A stretch of DNA of 64,000 nt from Methanosarcinales archaeon (GCA_905339155.1 CAJPFJ010000058.1:29986-93985); one strand, 5' to 3'; positions 54,269 to 63,501 are shown, numbered from the stretch's first letter. A program made the numbers and translations. Notes: generated by a model from the letters alone, not told the origin.

Positions 54269-55894
54269 ATGCGCGTTCTCATAATTGACGGGTATGTGGA
54301 TGAACCTGCATGCCTTGGCGTTCCGCCGTATATGGCTCCTTATCCACGTTATATAGCAGGCGCTCTCATCGAAAAAGGAGTTCAAAAAGACAATATCACA
54401 TATCGCACAATAGACCGGATCCGAACACGCAGGGAGCCTCTGCGATTTGATCTTTATGTTATTATAGCAGGAATGACAGTTCCGGGGAAATATTTAAGAG
54501 CATCACCTGTCACCCTGAAAGAGATCAGCGAATTATCGCACCTTGAGGGTACAAAGATAATCGGTGGGCCTATCAGGTTAGGATTTGGCGAGGAAGGCGG
54601 CTCATCTGCAAAAGATTTTTCTGTTCCCGGAATTACGCTTGCAAAGAAAGACATCGAAGCGTTCGTTTTCGATCTTATGGATCACAAAGACCCTGCATCT
54701 GTCCAGCACAGGATGCGCACTACAAGCGAGATAGGAAGATGGGCCGAATCGGGCGCTTTCATCATCACCCAGCATCCTGATTATCCGTTTGTTTTATGCG
54801 AACTTGAGACTTACCGGGGCTGCCCTCGCCATTCACACTGTTCTTTCTGCACAGAACCATTCTACGGAAAACCGGATTTTCGAGAAATTAACGATGTTCT
54901 AAGAGAGGTATCTGCACTCTATGAGAACGGAGGGCGCTATTTCAGGTTAGGAAGACAGCCCGATCTGTTTATGTACCGGTCAAAAAACGGTGTCCCTGAC
55001 CCTGACGCTTTGGAAGAACTCTATACAGGGATACGCACAGTTGCTCCTGATCTTAAGGTGCTGCATATGGATAATGCCAATCCCGTAACGATATCGAAAT
55101 ATCCCGATGAATCGCGAAAGATCGCAGAAATAATCGTAAAATATCATACATCAGGGGATGTCGCCGCACTTGGAATGGAAAGTGCAGACCCTGATGTGAT
55201 ATGTGCAAATGACCTGAAGGCAATGCCTGATGAAGTATTTGAAGCTATAAAACTCTTAAATGAAGTTGGGGCTGCACGCGGGGCGGGAGGTCTTCCGGAA
55301 CTTTTGCCTGGAATAAATTTTGTTCATGGCCTGAAAGGTGAAACAAAAAAGACATTTGAACTGAATTTTCAATTCCTGAAAAAAGTGCTCGATAGCGGTC
55401 TTATGGTCAGGAGGGTAAATATCAGGCAGGTCATGACATTTGCAGGAACCCCTATGGAGGGGCATGATGAAGCTGTTTGGATGAATAAGGAGTTATTCCT
55501 TTGCTACAAAGAAAAGATCAGGAACGAGATCGACCTCCCCATGCTTCGTCGTGTCATCCCTGCCGGGACGATACTTAAAGATGTAAGGACGGAAATTTTA
55601 GATAAAATAACATTCGCAAGGCAGCTTGGCACATATCCACTGCTTGTGGGAATTCCACTTAGGCTTGATCCTGGCCGCTCCCTTGATATACTCGTTACAG
55701 ATCACGGGCACAGGTCGATAACCGGGCTCCCTGTGCCAATTGATATTAACCATCTTCCCATTAAATTACTGAATACGCTTCCGGGAATGGATAATAAAGA
55801 GGTTGCCCAGGTGATGCGTGGAAGACCTTTCAAAGATAAAGAAGATATTATGAAACGGACATCGATCCGTGGAGAGATACTGGATATGATTTAA
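54269..55894 (+). CDS. Radical SAM protein with C-terminal helix-hairpin-helix (COG1031-like)
   Basis: 541 residues. The N-terminal part resembles a B12-binding-like Rossmann domain. CPRHSHCSFC is a modified cluster motif (CxxxxxCxxC) rather than CxxxCxxC. The C-terminus has LNTLPGMDNKEVAQVMRGRP, a HhH nucleic-acid binding motif. This order is that of archaeal COG1031 proteins; the substrate is unknown but probably RNA. Confidence 0.82.
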   Translation: MRVLIIDGYVDEPACLGVPPYMAPYPRYIAGALIEKGVQKDNITYRTIDRIRTRREPLRFDLYVIIAGMTVPGKYLRASPVTLKEISELSHLEGTKIIGGPIRLGFGEEGGSSAKDFSVPGITLAKKDIEAFVFDLMDHKDPASVQHRMRTTSEIGRWAESGAFIITQHPDYPFVLCELETYRGCPRHSHCSFCTEPFYGKPDFREINDVLREVSALYENGGRYFRLGRQPDLFMYRSKNGVPDPDALEELYTGIRTVAPDLKVLHMDNANPVTISKYPDESRKIAEIIVKYHTSGDVAALGMESADPDVICANDLKAMPDEVFEAIKLLNEVGAARGAGGLPELLPGINFVHGLKGETKKTFELNFQFLKKVLDSGLMVRRVNIRQVMTFAGTPMEGHDEAVWMNKELFLCYKEKIRNEIDLPMLRRVIPAGTILKDVRTEILDKITFARQLGTYPLLVGIPLRLDPGRSLDILVTDHGHRSITGLPVPIDINHLPIKLLNTLPGMDNKEVAQVMRGRPFKDKEDIMKRTSIRGEILDMI

Positions 55895-56083
55895 AAATAG
55901 TTTTAATGACTTCTATAGGAAACAATAGTTTTATGATTATGAGAGACAATAGGATTAATTGGATAGATATGATGTATATTCGAATAACAAAAGAAAAAAT
56001 AGCAATATGGGCGCTTGCCCTCTTTGCTATAACGCTTCTTTAGTCTGGCAAAATAGCGCCAGTGATTATAATTTTTTTATTCT

Positions 56084-56890
56084 TTAAATACATTTTTTTG
56101 CAATTGTCTTATAATATTCTCTTGTGATCCCCTTTGATATCACAGCCGCTTCATCCAAAAGTTTTTCATCGTTGAATTTCTTTCCAATTTCAATATCGGT
56201 TTCCAATATCTTTAACAAAACCGCAGACTTCTCAAAATCATCCTGGATATCATCAGCCATTTCTCTTGCTTTTCTCAAAAATCCGTAACTTCGATTATCA
56301 TTAAGTTTAGCCAGAACCGCACTTGTATCACAATTTGCAGGAATTTGATATATCGTTTTGATTCCTTCACTTTTTTCTAGTATCTGAATAGAAATATCGA
56401 GCAATTCCAATGATTTTATCGGGTCAATTTCTGCCATTATCTTTGAAAGATTCCGATAAGCCATTGCACGATAAGTATTCATCGGTATTGTTTGCGTAAG
56501 GTCAAGGGAGTCAGAATAGATCATCTCATCTTTTTTATCAATACCATATTTCCCAAACGCAAATATGATTTCATAAAGCGCAACAGAAAGGTCAAGATCA
56601 TTATCTATTTTTTCCGTGATCTTAATGGTTTCATCAAATGTTTTTTTATCTTTTCGATTCATTTTTGCGATAGCACGGATGATCTCAACATAAGCTTTTG
56701 ATGGATCATCAGTCACCATTCCTGCAATCTTCATCCCTTCTTCAATGAACAGGGGATCGTTTGAACGAATTGCGTTCTGGGACAGGATTCCCACAATATT
56801 CCTATATTTGATTGAACGTTCCGCCAGGTCAGTAATACTGGCAGCTGATGCAATAATTTCTTTTATTTTGTTTAAATCTTCAACCTGCAT
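56084..56890 (-). CDS. Helical-repeat protein of unknown function
   Basis: 268 residues, predicted all-helical with repeating ~35-residue units such as SKAYVEIIRAIAKMNRKDKK and YRAMAYRNLSKIMAEIDPIK, like degenerate TPR repeats. No signal or membrane span. It starts with ATG at 56890 and forms a single-gene unit. Confidence 0.6.
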   Translation of the reverse strand: MQVEDLNKIKEIIASAASITDLAERSIKYRNIVGILSQNAIRSNDPLFIEEGMKIAGMVTDDPSKAYVEIIRAIAKMNRKDKKTFDETIKITEKIDNDLDLSVALYEIIFAFGKYGIDKKDEMIYSDSLDLTQTIPMNTYRAMAYRNLSKIMAEIDPIKSLELLDISIQILEKSEGIKTIYQIPANCDTSAVLAKLNDNRSYGFLRKAREMADDIQDDFEKSAVLLKILETDIEIGKKFNDEKLLDEAAVISKGITREYYKTIAKKCI

Positions 56891-57010
56891 GTTCTGTGAT
56901 TTGAGGCGCTTTTATTATATATTCTTGCTCATTCACGATCAATTCAACAATTGTTGTAGCCAGAATTAAAAGCAAAGATATTTGTCATAATAAAATAATA
57001 AAATCACCAG

Positions 57011-57205
57011 ATGGAAAAAACGAACCCTTATTTTACAGCTTCTGCAGCGTCATTGACATATTTTGTAACATTTATTATTCTGAAGTATCTTTTGGTTAAT
57101 AGAGTTCTGGATTGGAGTGGTGCGCTAATAGGGTCGTTAATTTTCTGGGTTGTAATTTTTATTGTCCATCAAATTCTCAACAAGCGGTCTGATGATCTGG
57201 AATAG
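57011..57205 (+). CDS. Small membrane protein, two spans
   Basis: 64 residues with AASLTYFVTFIILKYLLV and GALIGSLIFWVVIFIVHQIL as membrane helices and a short charged tail. No family recognised. Convergent with the next small membrane protein gene. Confidence 0.55.
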   Translation: MEKTNPYFTASAASLTYFVTFIILKYLLVNRVLDWSGALIGSLIFWVVIFIVHQILNKRSDDLE

Positions 57206-57239
57206 ATAATTAGTACCCAAATAAAATAATAATTTAAAT

Positions 57240-57398
57240 TCAATTCAATAATTTTTTTAAAAATGAATAGATTATGTAAACAACAATTAAAAATATAACC
57301 AGTTTTAAAATAATCGCAGTAAACCACCACAAAACCTTAATTATAATTATAGCAAGGATGATCGCGATGATTGCAAGGACAGTATTCTTAAGTTGCAT
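57240..57398 (-). CDS. Small membrane protein, 52 residues
   Basis: Reads MQLKNTVLAIIAIILAIIII then KVLWWF and VIFLIVVYIIYSFLKKLLN, two hydrophobic helices with few charged residues. Low-complexity AT-rich DNA could give such a frame by chance, so translation is not certain; the start faces a short promoter region shared with DUF2117. Confidence 0.45.
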   Translation of the reverse strand: MQLKNTVLAIIAIILAIIIIKVLWWFTAIILKLVIFLIVVYIIYSFLKKLLN

Positions 57399-57461
57399 AA
57401 ATAGGGTTTATTATTTTTAACACTTAAATATTTATTCCGATACTTCCAATTAATCGATAGC

Positions 57462-58571
57462 ATGCGCATAGGTATCATTCTTCACGGGCCTGAGATAGTC
57501 GACACAGGTTCTGCCGGGAAGATAATCGACATATTCAAACAAGAACATGAAGTAACTGCAAAACTCGGCGGGACTATGGGAAGAACAGCAGTTCTTGATG
57601 CCAGTCTTGAAAATGTTATTGACATTTCAAGAGGACTTACGCCCAGTGAAACTATAATCGCAATGAAGAATGATATTGACCTTGCAATACTCCTTAACCA
57701 TGGAAAAACCCTGGAGACTGGCCGTTATTTTGGCAGGATCGTAGCATCCAAACTGGATGATTCACTGCCATTCGTTCATATCGAGAGGCCGGATAATAAT
57801 GGCAGGATAATTTACTACTATCCGCCTGCAAAACGATGCGCGCAATTCGTCAGGGACTTCCTGGCAAAATATGATAGAACCTCACAACTGCCTGTGGAGT
57901 TGGGGCTACCCAAACCATCGCATATCCGGATCGATGGGGAGTTTGTCATCCGCAGCATAGGAGGGGCGTTTACTGGTGAAAATATACGTCTTGATGGTGT
58001 GGTTATCGGTGAGATCACAAATCCTGATATTGAAATTGCATGCAGGGATGGAAAGATCATGGAGCTCAAGGGTATAAAAGTGAAACCGCATGGTCTTGAA
58101 AAACTTGAAAATCGCATGATAAACCTTTTCACAGCAAAGGTAAAAACTGGCGGCATCAGGAGAACAAGATCAAAACCAAGGATAGGTGATGTTGGTTCAA
58201 GAACATCCAGTAATAAGATCGCAATAATTGACCACGCTGCAGAATCAACCTTTGAACTTGTCCAGGATGCAGGGCTTGTCATAACCGTAGGAGATGACAC
58301 AACTACAATAGCTGCTGATATATTGGCGCGTCTTGGTATTCCTGTTATCGGTATTATTGACGGGGATATAGACAATGTTCTTGAGAACACGGTGGTTCCG
58401 CAAGGTTCAATGATCATTCGTGTAAAGCCAGGATTTGATGATGTTGTGGGAAGGGAAGTTTCCCGGGAAATAATGGAGGGAAAACAGCAATTCAGGCATG
58501 ATAAGGATGAATTGACCGCTAAGATACTTGCACTTGCTGAAAAATATGTGGTCGAAGTAACTTATTATTAA
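57462..58571 (+). CDS. DUF2117 family protein
   Basis: 369 residues. RIGIILHGPEIVDTGSAGKI and a C-terminal Rossmann-like part (AIIDHAAESTFELVQDAG; IPVIGIIDGDIDNVLENTVV) identify the archaeal DUF2117 family. Function unproven. CTTAAATATTT about 36 nt upstream of the ATG is a good TATA box. Confidence 0.82.
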   Translation: MRIGIILHGPEIVDTGSAGKIIDIFKQEHEVTAKLGGTMGRTAVLDASLENVIDISRGLTPSETIIAMKNDIDLAILLNHGKTLETGRYFGRIVASKLDDSLPFVHIERPDNNGRIIYYYPPAKRCAQFVRDFLAKYDRTSQLPVELGLPKPSHIRIDGEFVIRSIGGAFTGENIRLDGVVIGEITNPDIEIACRDGKIMELKGIKVKPHGLEKLENRMINLFTAKVKTGGIRRTRSKPRIGDVGSRTSSNKIAIIDHAAESTFELVQDAGLVITVGDDTTTIAADILARLGIPVIGIIDGDIDNVLENTVVPQGSMIIRVKPGFDDVVGREVSREIMEGKQQFRHDKDELTAKILALAEKYVVEVTYY

Positions 58572-58654
58572 CTTATGATCCAAATTATTCCGTTCTTGTC
58601 TGAAAGATACGATATATTAAATACAAACCACTGACATCTAGTCAAAACCCCACA

Positions 58655-58743
58655 GGGCGCGTGGCCTAGTCTGGATAGGGCGGCAGCCTCCTAAATAATT
58701 TGGAGCAAGCTGTAGGTCGGGGGTTCGAATCCCCCCGCGCCCG
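58655..58743 (+). tRNA. tRNA-Arg (anticodon CCT) with a 14-nt intron
   Basis: Acceptor GGGCGCG (58655-58661) pairs with CGCGCCC (58736-58742), discriminator G. T-arm GGGGG-TTCGAAT-CCCCC. Anticodon stem GCAGC (58683-58687) with GCTGT (58709-58713). The 21-nt loop holds T33, anticodon CCT (58690-58692), and an intron at 37/38, about 58694-58707, whose GGAG pairs with the anticodon region CTCC as in bulge-helix-bulge introns. Confidence 0.88.
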
Positions 58744-58745
58744 TT

Positions 58746-59525
58746 TTATATCCTATATTCCAAATCCTTAACACAGCAAAGCCTTGCAGCAAACGAGTTC
58801 AGGTTCTTGTTTATTTCTTCAATAGCAAGAAACAGTGTCTGTTTATTATCATATTCCCTGATTGTATCAAGAAGTTGTTCCTGTTCCAGTTCTTTCAATT
58901 CTTCTGCAAATTTTGAAATATTGGGTATGGCACGGATTATATTATCCACGATCGTGACAGTTGCGCACTGCGCCGTTCTTGAAAGCGGGTTCAGGTCAAT
59001 GGCAATTACTGTTTTTCCCATTTCCAAAAGGGCTTTGCACCTGTCGCCATCCTCAAGAGGTACAAGCACGACATCTGCAGCGAAGATTCCATGGCTATCC
59101 ACTTTTGCGCGTTCATGTTCAAGTCCCGGGATCAGGGCATCGCTCCTCCTGAGGATATTTTTTGCGCCGAGGGATCGAAGATGCGCGATAATTTTATTTA
59201 CCCTTTCCTCTGTCCTGTGAAATAAATTAACCTCAAGAGGCGCATTTACAAGTTCGCTTAACCTTATGAGTTCATAAGGGACAAGGGCTGCAACATTTCC
59301 ATTCACCGATATTACAGGTTTTCGTGCAAGAAGTAACTTCGCTGCTGCTACTTTTTCAGCCCGGAAAGCGCTTTCTGTGGTTTTCTCACCGATCAGGTAA
59401 TCAAATGCCTCTCCCCGCCCCTGTGCGATCAAACCCTGAGTACCTGTGATACCATTCCTGACTCCTTTGACTATTAACTCTCGCGTCATCAGGGAATCAT
59501 ATCTTGGATGGCTTTTCGGTATCAT
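58746..59525 (-). CDS. 4-phosphopantoate--beta-alanine ligase (phosphopantothenate synthetase)
   Basis: 259 residues. IPKSHPRYDSLMTRELIVKG, TGTQGLIAQGRGEAFDYLIG and VSVNGN/VNLFHRTEERV are typical of the archaeal COG1701 family. It joins 4-phosphopantoate with beta-alanine in the archaeal CoA pathway. It overlaps pantoate kinase by 4 nt; the two catalyse consecutive steps. A tRNA-Arg gene converges on its end. Confidence 0.92.
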   Translation of the reverse strand: MIPKSHPRYDSLMTRELIVKGVRNGITGTQGLIAQGRGEAFDYLIGEKTTESAFRAEKVAAAKLLLARKPVISVNGNVAALVPYELIRLSELVNAPLEVNLFHRTEERVNKIIAHLRSLGAKNILRRSDALIPGLEHERAKVDSHGIFAADVVLVPLEDGDRCKALLEMGKTVIAIDLNPLSRTAQCATVTIVDNIIRAIPNISKFAEELKELEQEQLLDTIREYDNKQTLFLAIEEINKNLNSFAARLCCVKDLEYRI

Positions 59526-60367
59526 AATAGATGTGCTCCGACATTACTTATCCTGCTTTCATGGACCTGTCCGAATTCCATAAGTGCGCCATTATCGTTT
59601 ATTGCAAAAACCGTATCTCCAAGCATTGCCTGGCTTGCAAGGCCGCCAGCAGCTTTTACGGCTTCGATAGCGTCTTTAACCCGGGGGCTCATGAGTTCAA
59701 TATCTTTTGCGAATGCTGCGGATTGGATCATGAAATTTTCAATCGTGGGTTTATTTAAGAGTTTTTTGAACCTTGATTTTCCGGCCCTGTTTATGCTCTT
59801 CTTTTTCAGTTCATCGGATAAGACTGATCGTGTTGATATCTCATTGAACTCTATCCAGGATATTTTTGAATCCCTTGTCGGGATCTTATCAATAATTCCA
59901 AGAAAAGGCGCACCCGCTTTTTTCCTGATGACCATGCCTCCAAAGGTCATTCCTGTCACATCCCCAAGCCCGGTCATATTCGTCACTTCGGCACAATGCG
60001 CGGCTTTTGATAATTCTTTCAAGGTCAAATTCAATGAGAGCGCTTCATTTACTGAAAGTGCGGCGCTCAATGCCCCGGCGCCGCTTGCTCCAAACCCTGC
60101 GCCGATAGGTATGTTGAGCGTTGTATCTACGAGCACAGGTTCCGGGGTCAAGAGTTCTATTGCCGATAATGTCGTTGGAGCTTTCGTAATAGCCCCATTG
60201 ATCCTGATTATTGTTTGCTCTGATGGGTGCACTTTTGTTACAGCCCCGTCTTCAAGACATATTCCACAGCCCATTGAACCTGAAAGTGATGGGTCTTTTT
60301 TCATGTCGATTATGAAGATACCTGATATGTGAGCGGGAGCGAAAGCTTTACTGATTTTGTTTTGCAT
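59522..60367 (-). CDS. Pantoate kinase (GHMP family)
   Basis: 281 residues. APAHISGIFII opens the domain and IPIGAGFGASGAGALSAAL is the GHMP ATP-binding loop. GLGDVTGMTFGGMVIRKKAG follows. It phosphorylates pantoate before beta-alanine is added, the archaeal alternative to pantothenate kinase. It lies upstream of the synthetase in one operon. Confidence 0.93.
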   Translation of the reverse strand: MQNKISKAFAPAHISGIFIIDMKKDPSLSGSMGCGICLEDGAVTKVHPSEQTIIRINGAITKAPTTLSAIELLTPEPVLVDTTLNIPIGAGFGASGAGALSAALSVNEALSLNLTLKELSKAAHCAEVTNMTGLGDVTGMTFGGMVIRKKAGAPFLGIIDKIPTRDSKISWIEFNEISTRSVLSDELKKKSINRAGKSRFKKLLNKPTIENFMIQSAAFAKDIELMSPRVKDAIEAVKAAGGLASQAMLGDTVFAINDNGALMEFGQVHESRISNVGAHLL

Positions 60368-60484
60368 TTTCTATATAATAAGCGATCAAAACACAAAAAA
60401 CTTTACATGATCAATTGAAAGGAGAATATCATTTTTTACTCAGGAATGTATTTGATGTGTCAAACTGTATCATATAATAAGATT

Positions 60485-60625
60485 ATGACAAACATCAAGA
60501 ACTACTGCGCAGACTGTGCGCATAACAATCCCGGAAATGTTGGATTTTGTAAGAAATGCTTGAAAGACACACTTTTCGAAATTGGAAACATAAAGTCACC
60601 TTTCGAATACAAAAAGGTATTATAA
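60485..60625 (+). CDS. Small double-CxxC protein, 46 residues
   Basis: NIKNYCADCAHNNPGNVGFC continues to KKCLKDTLFEIG, with two CxxC pairs spaced as in a zinc ribbon. The frame is open and followed by a strong hairpin at 60628-60658. No close family recognised; start ATG lacks a clear ribosome-binding site. Confidence 0.6.
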   Translation: MTNIKNYCADCAHNNPGNVGFCKKCLKDTLFEIGNIKSPFEYKKVL

Positions 60626-60627
60626 GC

Positions 60628-60658
60628 CCGGCAATGGTGAAAGATTCACCAGAGCCGG
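60628..60658 (+). terminator. Compound hairpin after the small zinc-ribbon gene
   Basis: CCGGC pairs with GCCGG and, inside it, GGTGAA with TTCACC around AGA. It begins 3 nt after the stop codon, so it probably ends or protects that transcript. Confidence 0.5.
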
Positions 60659-60858
60659 ATTAATGTAATAAAGACTTTTCCAATGACATAATAAACCATC
60701 TATATTTATGAAAACTTCTGAATAAAAAGCCTACTTATTTTAATGAAGCAAGCGCAGGTGCTTGCCTCAATATCTTCCAATATTCTCTGCTGTACGAGTC
60801 ACTATCTTATGCGGCTCTGGTTCGCGAAATCTCACCGCACTTGACTCTTTCAAATTCC

Positions 60859-61098
60859 TCATTCCAGCAATTTAATAAACTCCCCCCTCGTCATTCCCGA
60901 TTGCTTAATGATCGAAATTAAAGTTCCCTTTGGGACTGGGTTTCTTTTTGGAATGATGACGAGATATTTTTCACCTTGAATTCCTGCTCTTACTAAAGCT
61001 ATGTGACTGCCTTTGCCTTTTATAGGCGCATAATCAAACCCTGCTTTGAGTAGTCTTTTTATGATCTTTTCAGATGAAACAGTAGGAAGTTTGCTCAA
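60859..61098 (-). CDS. hicA: HicA-type mRNA interferase toxin
   Basis: 79 residues. SSEKIIKRLLKAGFDYAPIK, GKGSHIALV with the catalytic His, and PVPKGTLISIIKQSGMT are HicA (YcfA) motifs. It is a small double-stranded-RNA-binding-fold RNase that cleaves mRNA. It overlaps hicB by 4 nt. Confidence 0.9.
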   Translation of the reverse strand: MSKLPTVSSEKIIKRLLKAGFDYAPIKGKGSHIALVRAGIQGEKYLVIIPKRNPVPKGTLISIIKQSGMTRGEFIKLLE

Positions 61099-61340
61099 AC
61101 AACTACACCAATAGTAGAAGTGAATTTATTTGCGGAATGTAAGGATGCAGCAAAATCATTTAAAATTCCCAGAGCTTTTGCGTTCTCAAGATATAATTCA
61201 ACTGCCTCCTTCAGGTTAAGAAGAGCTTCCTCTGGTGTGTCACCTGAACTTGCAACTTCAAGTTCAGGGCATTTTGACACATAAACATCATCTTCTTGCC
61301 AGATTATAGCTGTAACATTGAATTTTTCCAGACTTTTCAT
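61095..61340 (-). CDS. hicB: HicB-type antitoxin
   Basis: 81 residues from the ATG at 61340; the frame extends to 61397 without homology. EKFNVTAIIWQEDDVYVSKC then PELEVASSGDTPEEALLNLK is the partial RNase H fold of HicB. No DNA-binding domain follows, so it is a short HicB. It precedes hicA, the reverse of the order in E. coli. Confidence 0.88.
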   Translation of the reverse strand: MKSLEKFNVTAIIWQEDDVYVSKCPELEVASSGDTPEEALLNLKEAVELYLENAKALGILNDFAASLHSANKFTSTIGVVV

Positions 61341-61579
61341 AATTATTGAAGGGTAATTCTTGCTATTAAACCCTTCCCATTGATAACAAAGCCTCATCCA
61401 GCATCATTCTTTTGAAAATGGAGCCGTTAATTGCCCCGGTCGCGCAAGCTGGTGATCCCATGCCCGTTTCCCGGTCAGAGATATTCCTCTCATAGTGCGT
61501 AGCATGTCATTTAGGTGGTTACCAATTCATGAGTTTATCTTATAAATTGAACTGTTTTTTATGCTTGCAGTAAAACCAG

Positions 61580-61592
61580 TGTAATAGTTACA
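61580..61592. promoter_or_regulatory. Palindromic site 1 (TGTAA-N3-TTACA)
   Basis: TGTAATAGTTACA, continuing into AATAG, so its right half GTTACAATAG is identical to that of site 3. Probably a weaker copy of the same binding site. Confidence 0.45.
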
Positions 61593-61631
61593 ATAGTCAA
61601 AGTAAAAATTATGCCAGCAAAATTTTATGCC

Positions 61632-61649
61632 ATTGTAATAAATTACAAT
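61632..61649. promoter_or_regulatory. Palindromic site 2
   Basis: ATTGTAAT-AA-ATTACAAT, perfect 8-bp arms with a 2-bp spacer, the same core as site 3. Confidence 0.5.
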
Positions 61650-61793
61650 AGGAATTATGGCAAAGGAATTCATACGTGAAATAAAGGGAGGAGGTCTAAT
61701 AGAACGAAAACATTTGGAAAAATGGACTAAAAATTGAAATTTAAAGACAACATGGATTTGCTTAGGAATCTGTTTGTTGGAGAATGATTTAAG

Positions 61794-61815
61794 CTATTGT
61801 AACAAGTTACAATAG
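61794..61815. promoter_or_regulatory. Palindromic site 3
   Basis: CTATTGTAAC-AA-GTTACAATAG, perfect 10-bp arms with a 2-bp spacer. It lies about 110 nt upstream of the TIR gene. Confidence 0.5.
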
Positions 61816-61926
61816 TAGAGAAAAAGTTACCAACGGTTTTGGGTGGGTCTTGGAAACTACCTATGATGATAATGATAATAATACGAGAAACCCTTATATA
61901 TTATTGTTTATAATATTTATATAACA

Positions 61927-62457
61927 ATGAATCCAAATAATAGAGAATATAGGTTAGATATGCCCTATAAATATAAGAAAAAGGTAGCACAAAGAGGTGC
62001 AACTTATAATGTTTTTATCAGTTATAGTACACTGGATATTGAGATAGCTGAGAGAATTGAAACCTATCTAAACCAGATTCAAGGTGTATCTGTATTCCTT
62101 TCAAATTCAAACCTTATTGTTGGCACGCAAAGTAACGTATTAATTGAAAAAATCAAACACTGTGATTTGTTTCTTGTCTTATACAGCAAAAATTCTCACA
62201 GTTCTAACTACGTCCAACAAGAAATCGGAGTAGCTAAAGGATATAATAAGGTGATAATTCCCATCTTACTTGATGTTGAAGCCAGACCGAGTGCAATGCT
62301 GCAAGGAACAGGTTACATGCCAATATATGATGAAAATAAAGCAAAAGAGCAGATGCTTTATGACTACATTATCCAAGAATCAAAGAAAAAACCAAACGGT
62401 CAGACCAAATACCCAACACGGCTTGAGGTGAAGTGGAACAATATGGAAAGAAGTTGA
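61927..62457 (+). CDS. TIR-domain protein
   Basis: 176 residues. YNVFISYSTLDIEIAERIET starts the TIR fold, FLSNSNLIVGTQSNVLIEKI holds the second motif, and SSNYVQQEIGVAKGYNKVII carries the putative catalytic Glu for NAD hydrolysis. Stand-alone TIR proteins of this sort occur in Thoeris (ThsB) and other defence systems, but no ThsA-like sensor gene is visible downstream. ATG 61960 (MPYKYKKK) is an alternative start. Confidence 0.82.
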   Translation: MNPNNREYRLDMPYKYKKKVAQRGATYNVFISYSTLDIEIAERIETYLNQIQGVSVFLSNSNLIVGTQSNVLIEKIKHCDLFLVLYSKNSHSSNYVQQEIGVAKGYNKVIIPILLDVEARPSAMLQGTGYMPIYDENKAKEQMLYDYIIQESKKKPNGQTKYPTRLEVKWNNMERS

Positions 62458-62514
62458 CGGAGAAAGATATGAAAAAGAAAATAAAAGTGTAGATTTTCTG
62501 GGCATTATACGAAG

Positions 62515-63387
62515 ATGAAAGCAAAAATAGTATTAATATTGGTGATTTCTTCTCTAATAATTGGATGTGTTGATACTCCAAAATCGATATCATCAAATAA
62601 TGAAATATCAGAAACTGTTTCAAGTATTACAGACAAACTCATAGGTGATTGTGGTTCTAGGAACACACTAACAACCGAACAATGTGATTATTGGGTAAAA
62701 AATAATATAAATAATAAATATGTAAGTTGGTCTGGAATTGTATCAGATGTGAGAGATGGTGTTGTTTATGTAAATGTTGATTATAAATTTCCTTCTGGTT
62801 CAAATGGAAGAGTAAACACATATGCTGATGCCAGTGCAATAATTGCTCTTCATGATATAAATATAGATAAATTAATTAATACTAATAAAAATAATAATAT
62901 ACAATTTACTGGAAAAATAAATATTAAAAAAGATTACTATATGTTGCCTGGATATTATAACTCGTGGATTGCAATGACAAGTAATGGAGGAATAATGGGA
63001 CACGTAGACTTATATGATTCTAAAATAATAAAATCAGATAATACAGAATCATCAATAAAGTCTAATGTACAATCAGGAATATCATCAGTCAAAACTGGTG
63101 AATTTCCAAAATCAAAAACATTTGATGTAAGTTACAAGAAAATTAATAATAGCTATATTCAAATAAATGTTAAAAATATCGGAAAGGAAAGTTTTTCAAA
63201 TGTTTTTTTCAATATTGGTTCACAACGTTCTCCAGTACTTGTAAATTTAAATCCTGGAGATTACTTATCTGCTATATTCAATATTAATGAGATACTTGGA
63301 AAAGATAATAATATTGATATATGGATAAATTATGTTTGGTTAGATAGCCCAAGAAATGAGGTATTGAGGATTGCAATAACTACTTAA
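62515..63387 (+). CDS. Lipoprotein of unknown function
   Basis: 290 residues. Signal KAKIVLILVISSLIIGCVD with lipobox Cys at 18. The middle segment YVSWSGIVSDVRDGVVYVNV resembles OB-fold-like domains; the C-terminal part (SYIQINVKNIGKESFSNVFF) is beta-sandwich-like. Strongly AT-rich codons, unlike the core genes. It follows the TIR gene by 57 nt. Confidence 0.6.
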   Translation: MKAKIVLILVISSLIIGCVDTPKSISSNNEISETVSSITDKLIGDCGSRNTLTTEQCDYWVKNNINNKYVSWSGIVSDVRDGVVYVNVDYKFPSGSNGRVNTYADASAIIALHDINIDKLINTNKNNNIQFTGKINIKKDYYMLPGYYNSWIAMTSNGGIMGHVDLYDSKIIKSDNTESSIKSNVQSGISSVKTGEFPKSKTFDVSYKKINNSYIQINVKNIGKESFSNVFFNIGSQRSPVLVNLNPGDYLSAIFNINEILGKDNNIDIWINYVWLDSPRNEVLRIAITT

Positions 63388-63501
63388 TACTAATAAACTC
63401 AGGTCATACATTTTATTATTAATTACTAAAGAGGACAGACAAGTGAATAAAAATGAATCTGGAATTAATATATAGAAAATTATGAATAAATAGGTAATAA
63501 A

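Larger units (their letters stand above)
61398..61926. other. Long intergenic stretch upstream of the TIR gene
   Basis: 529 nt with no convincing gene. It holds the three TTGTAA/TTACAA palindromes listed separately. Near 61897 CTTATATAT is a TATA-like element 30 nt before the TIR start. A short frame beginning near 61657 (MAKEFIREIKGGGLIERKHL, 61657-61735) is preceded by no ribosome-binding site and stops quickly. Confidence 0.5.

Noticed and set aside
55921..56041. Possible 36-residue membrane peptide (ending IAIWALALFAITLL)
   Set aside because: Very short, AT-rich, no ribosome-binding site and no neighbour logic.
58746..60332. Long plus-strand frames opposite the CoA synthesis genes
   Set aside because: They are antisense shadows of pantoate kinase and phosphopantothenate synthetase, both of which have clear family motifs.
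61500..61820. CRISPR array, suggested by repeated TTGTAA/TTACAA units
   Set aside because: Only three short palindromes at unequal distances; no constant spacer length and no cas genes.
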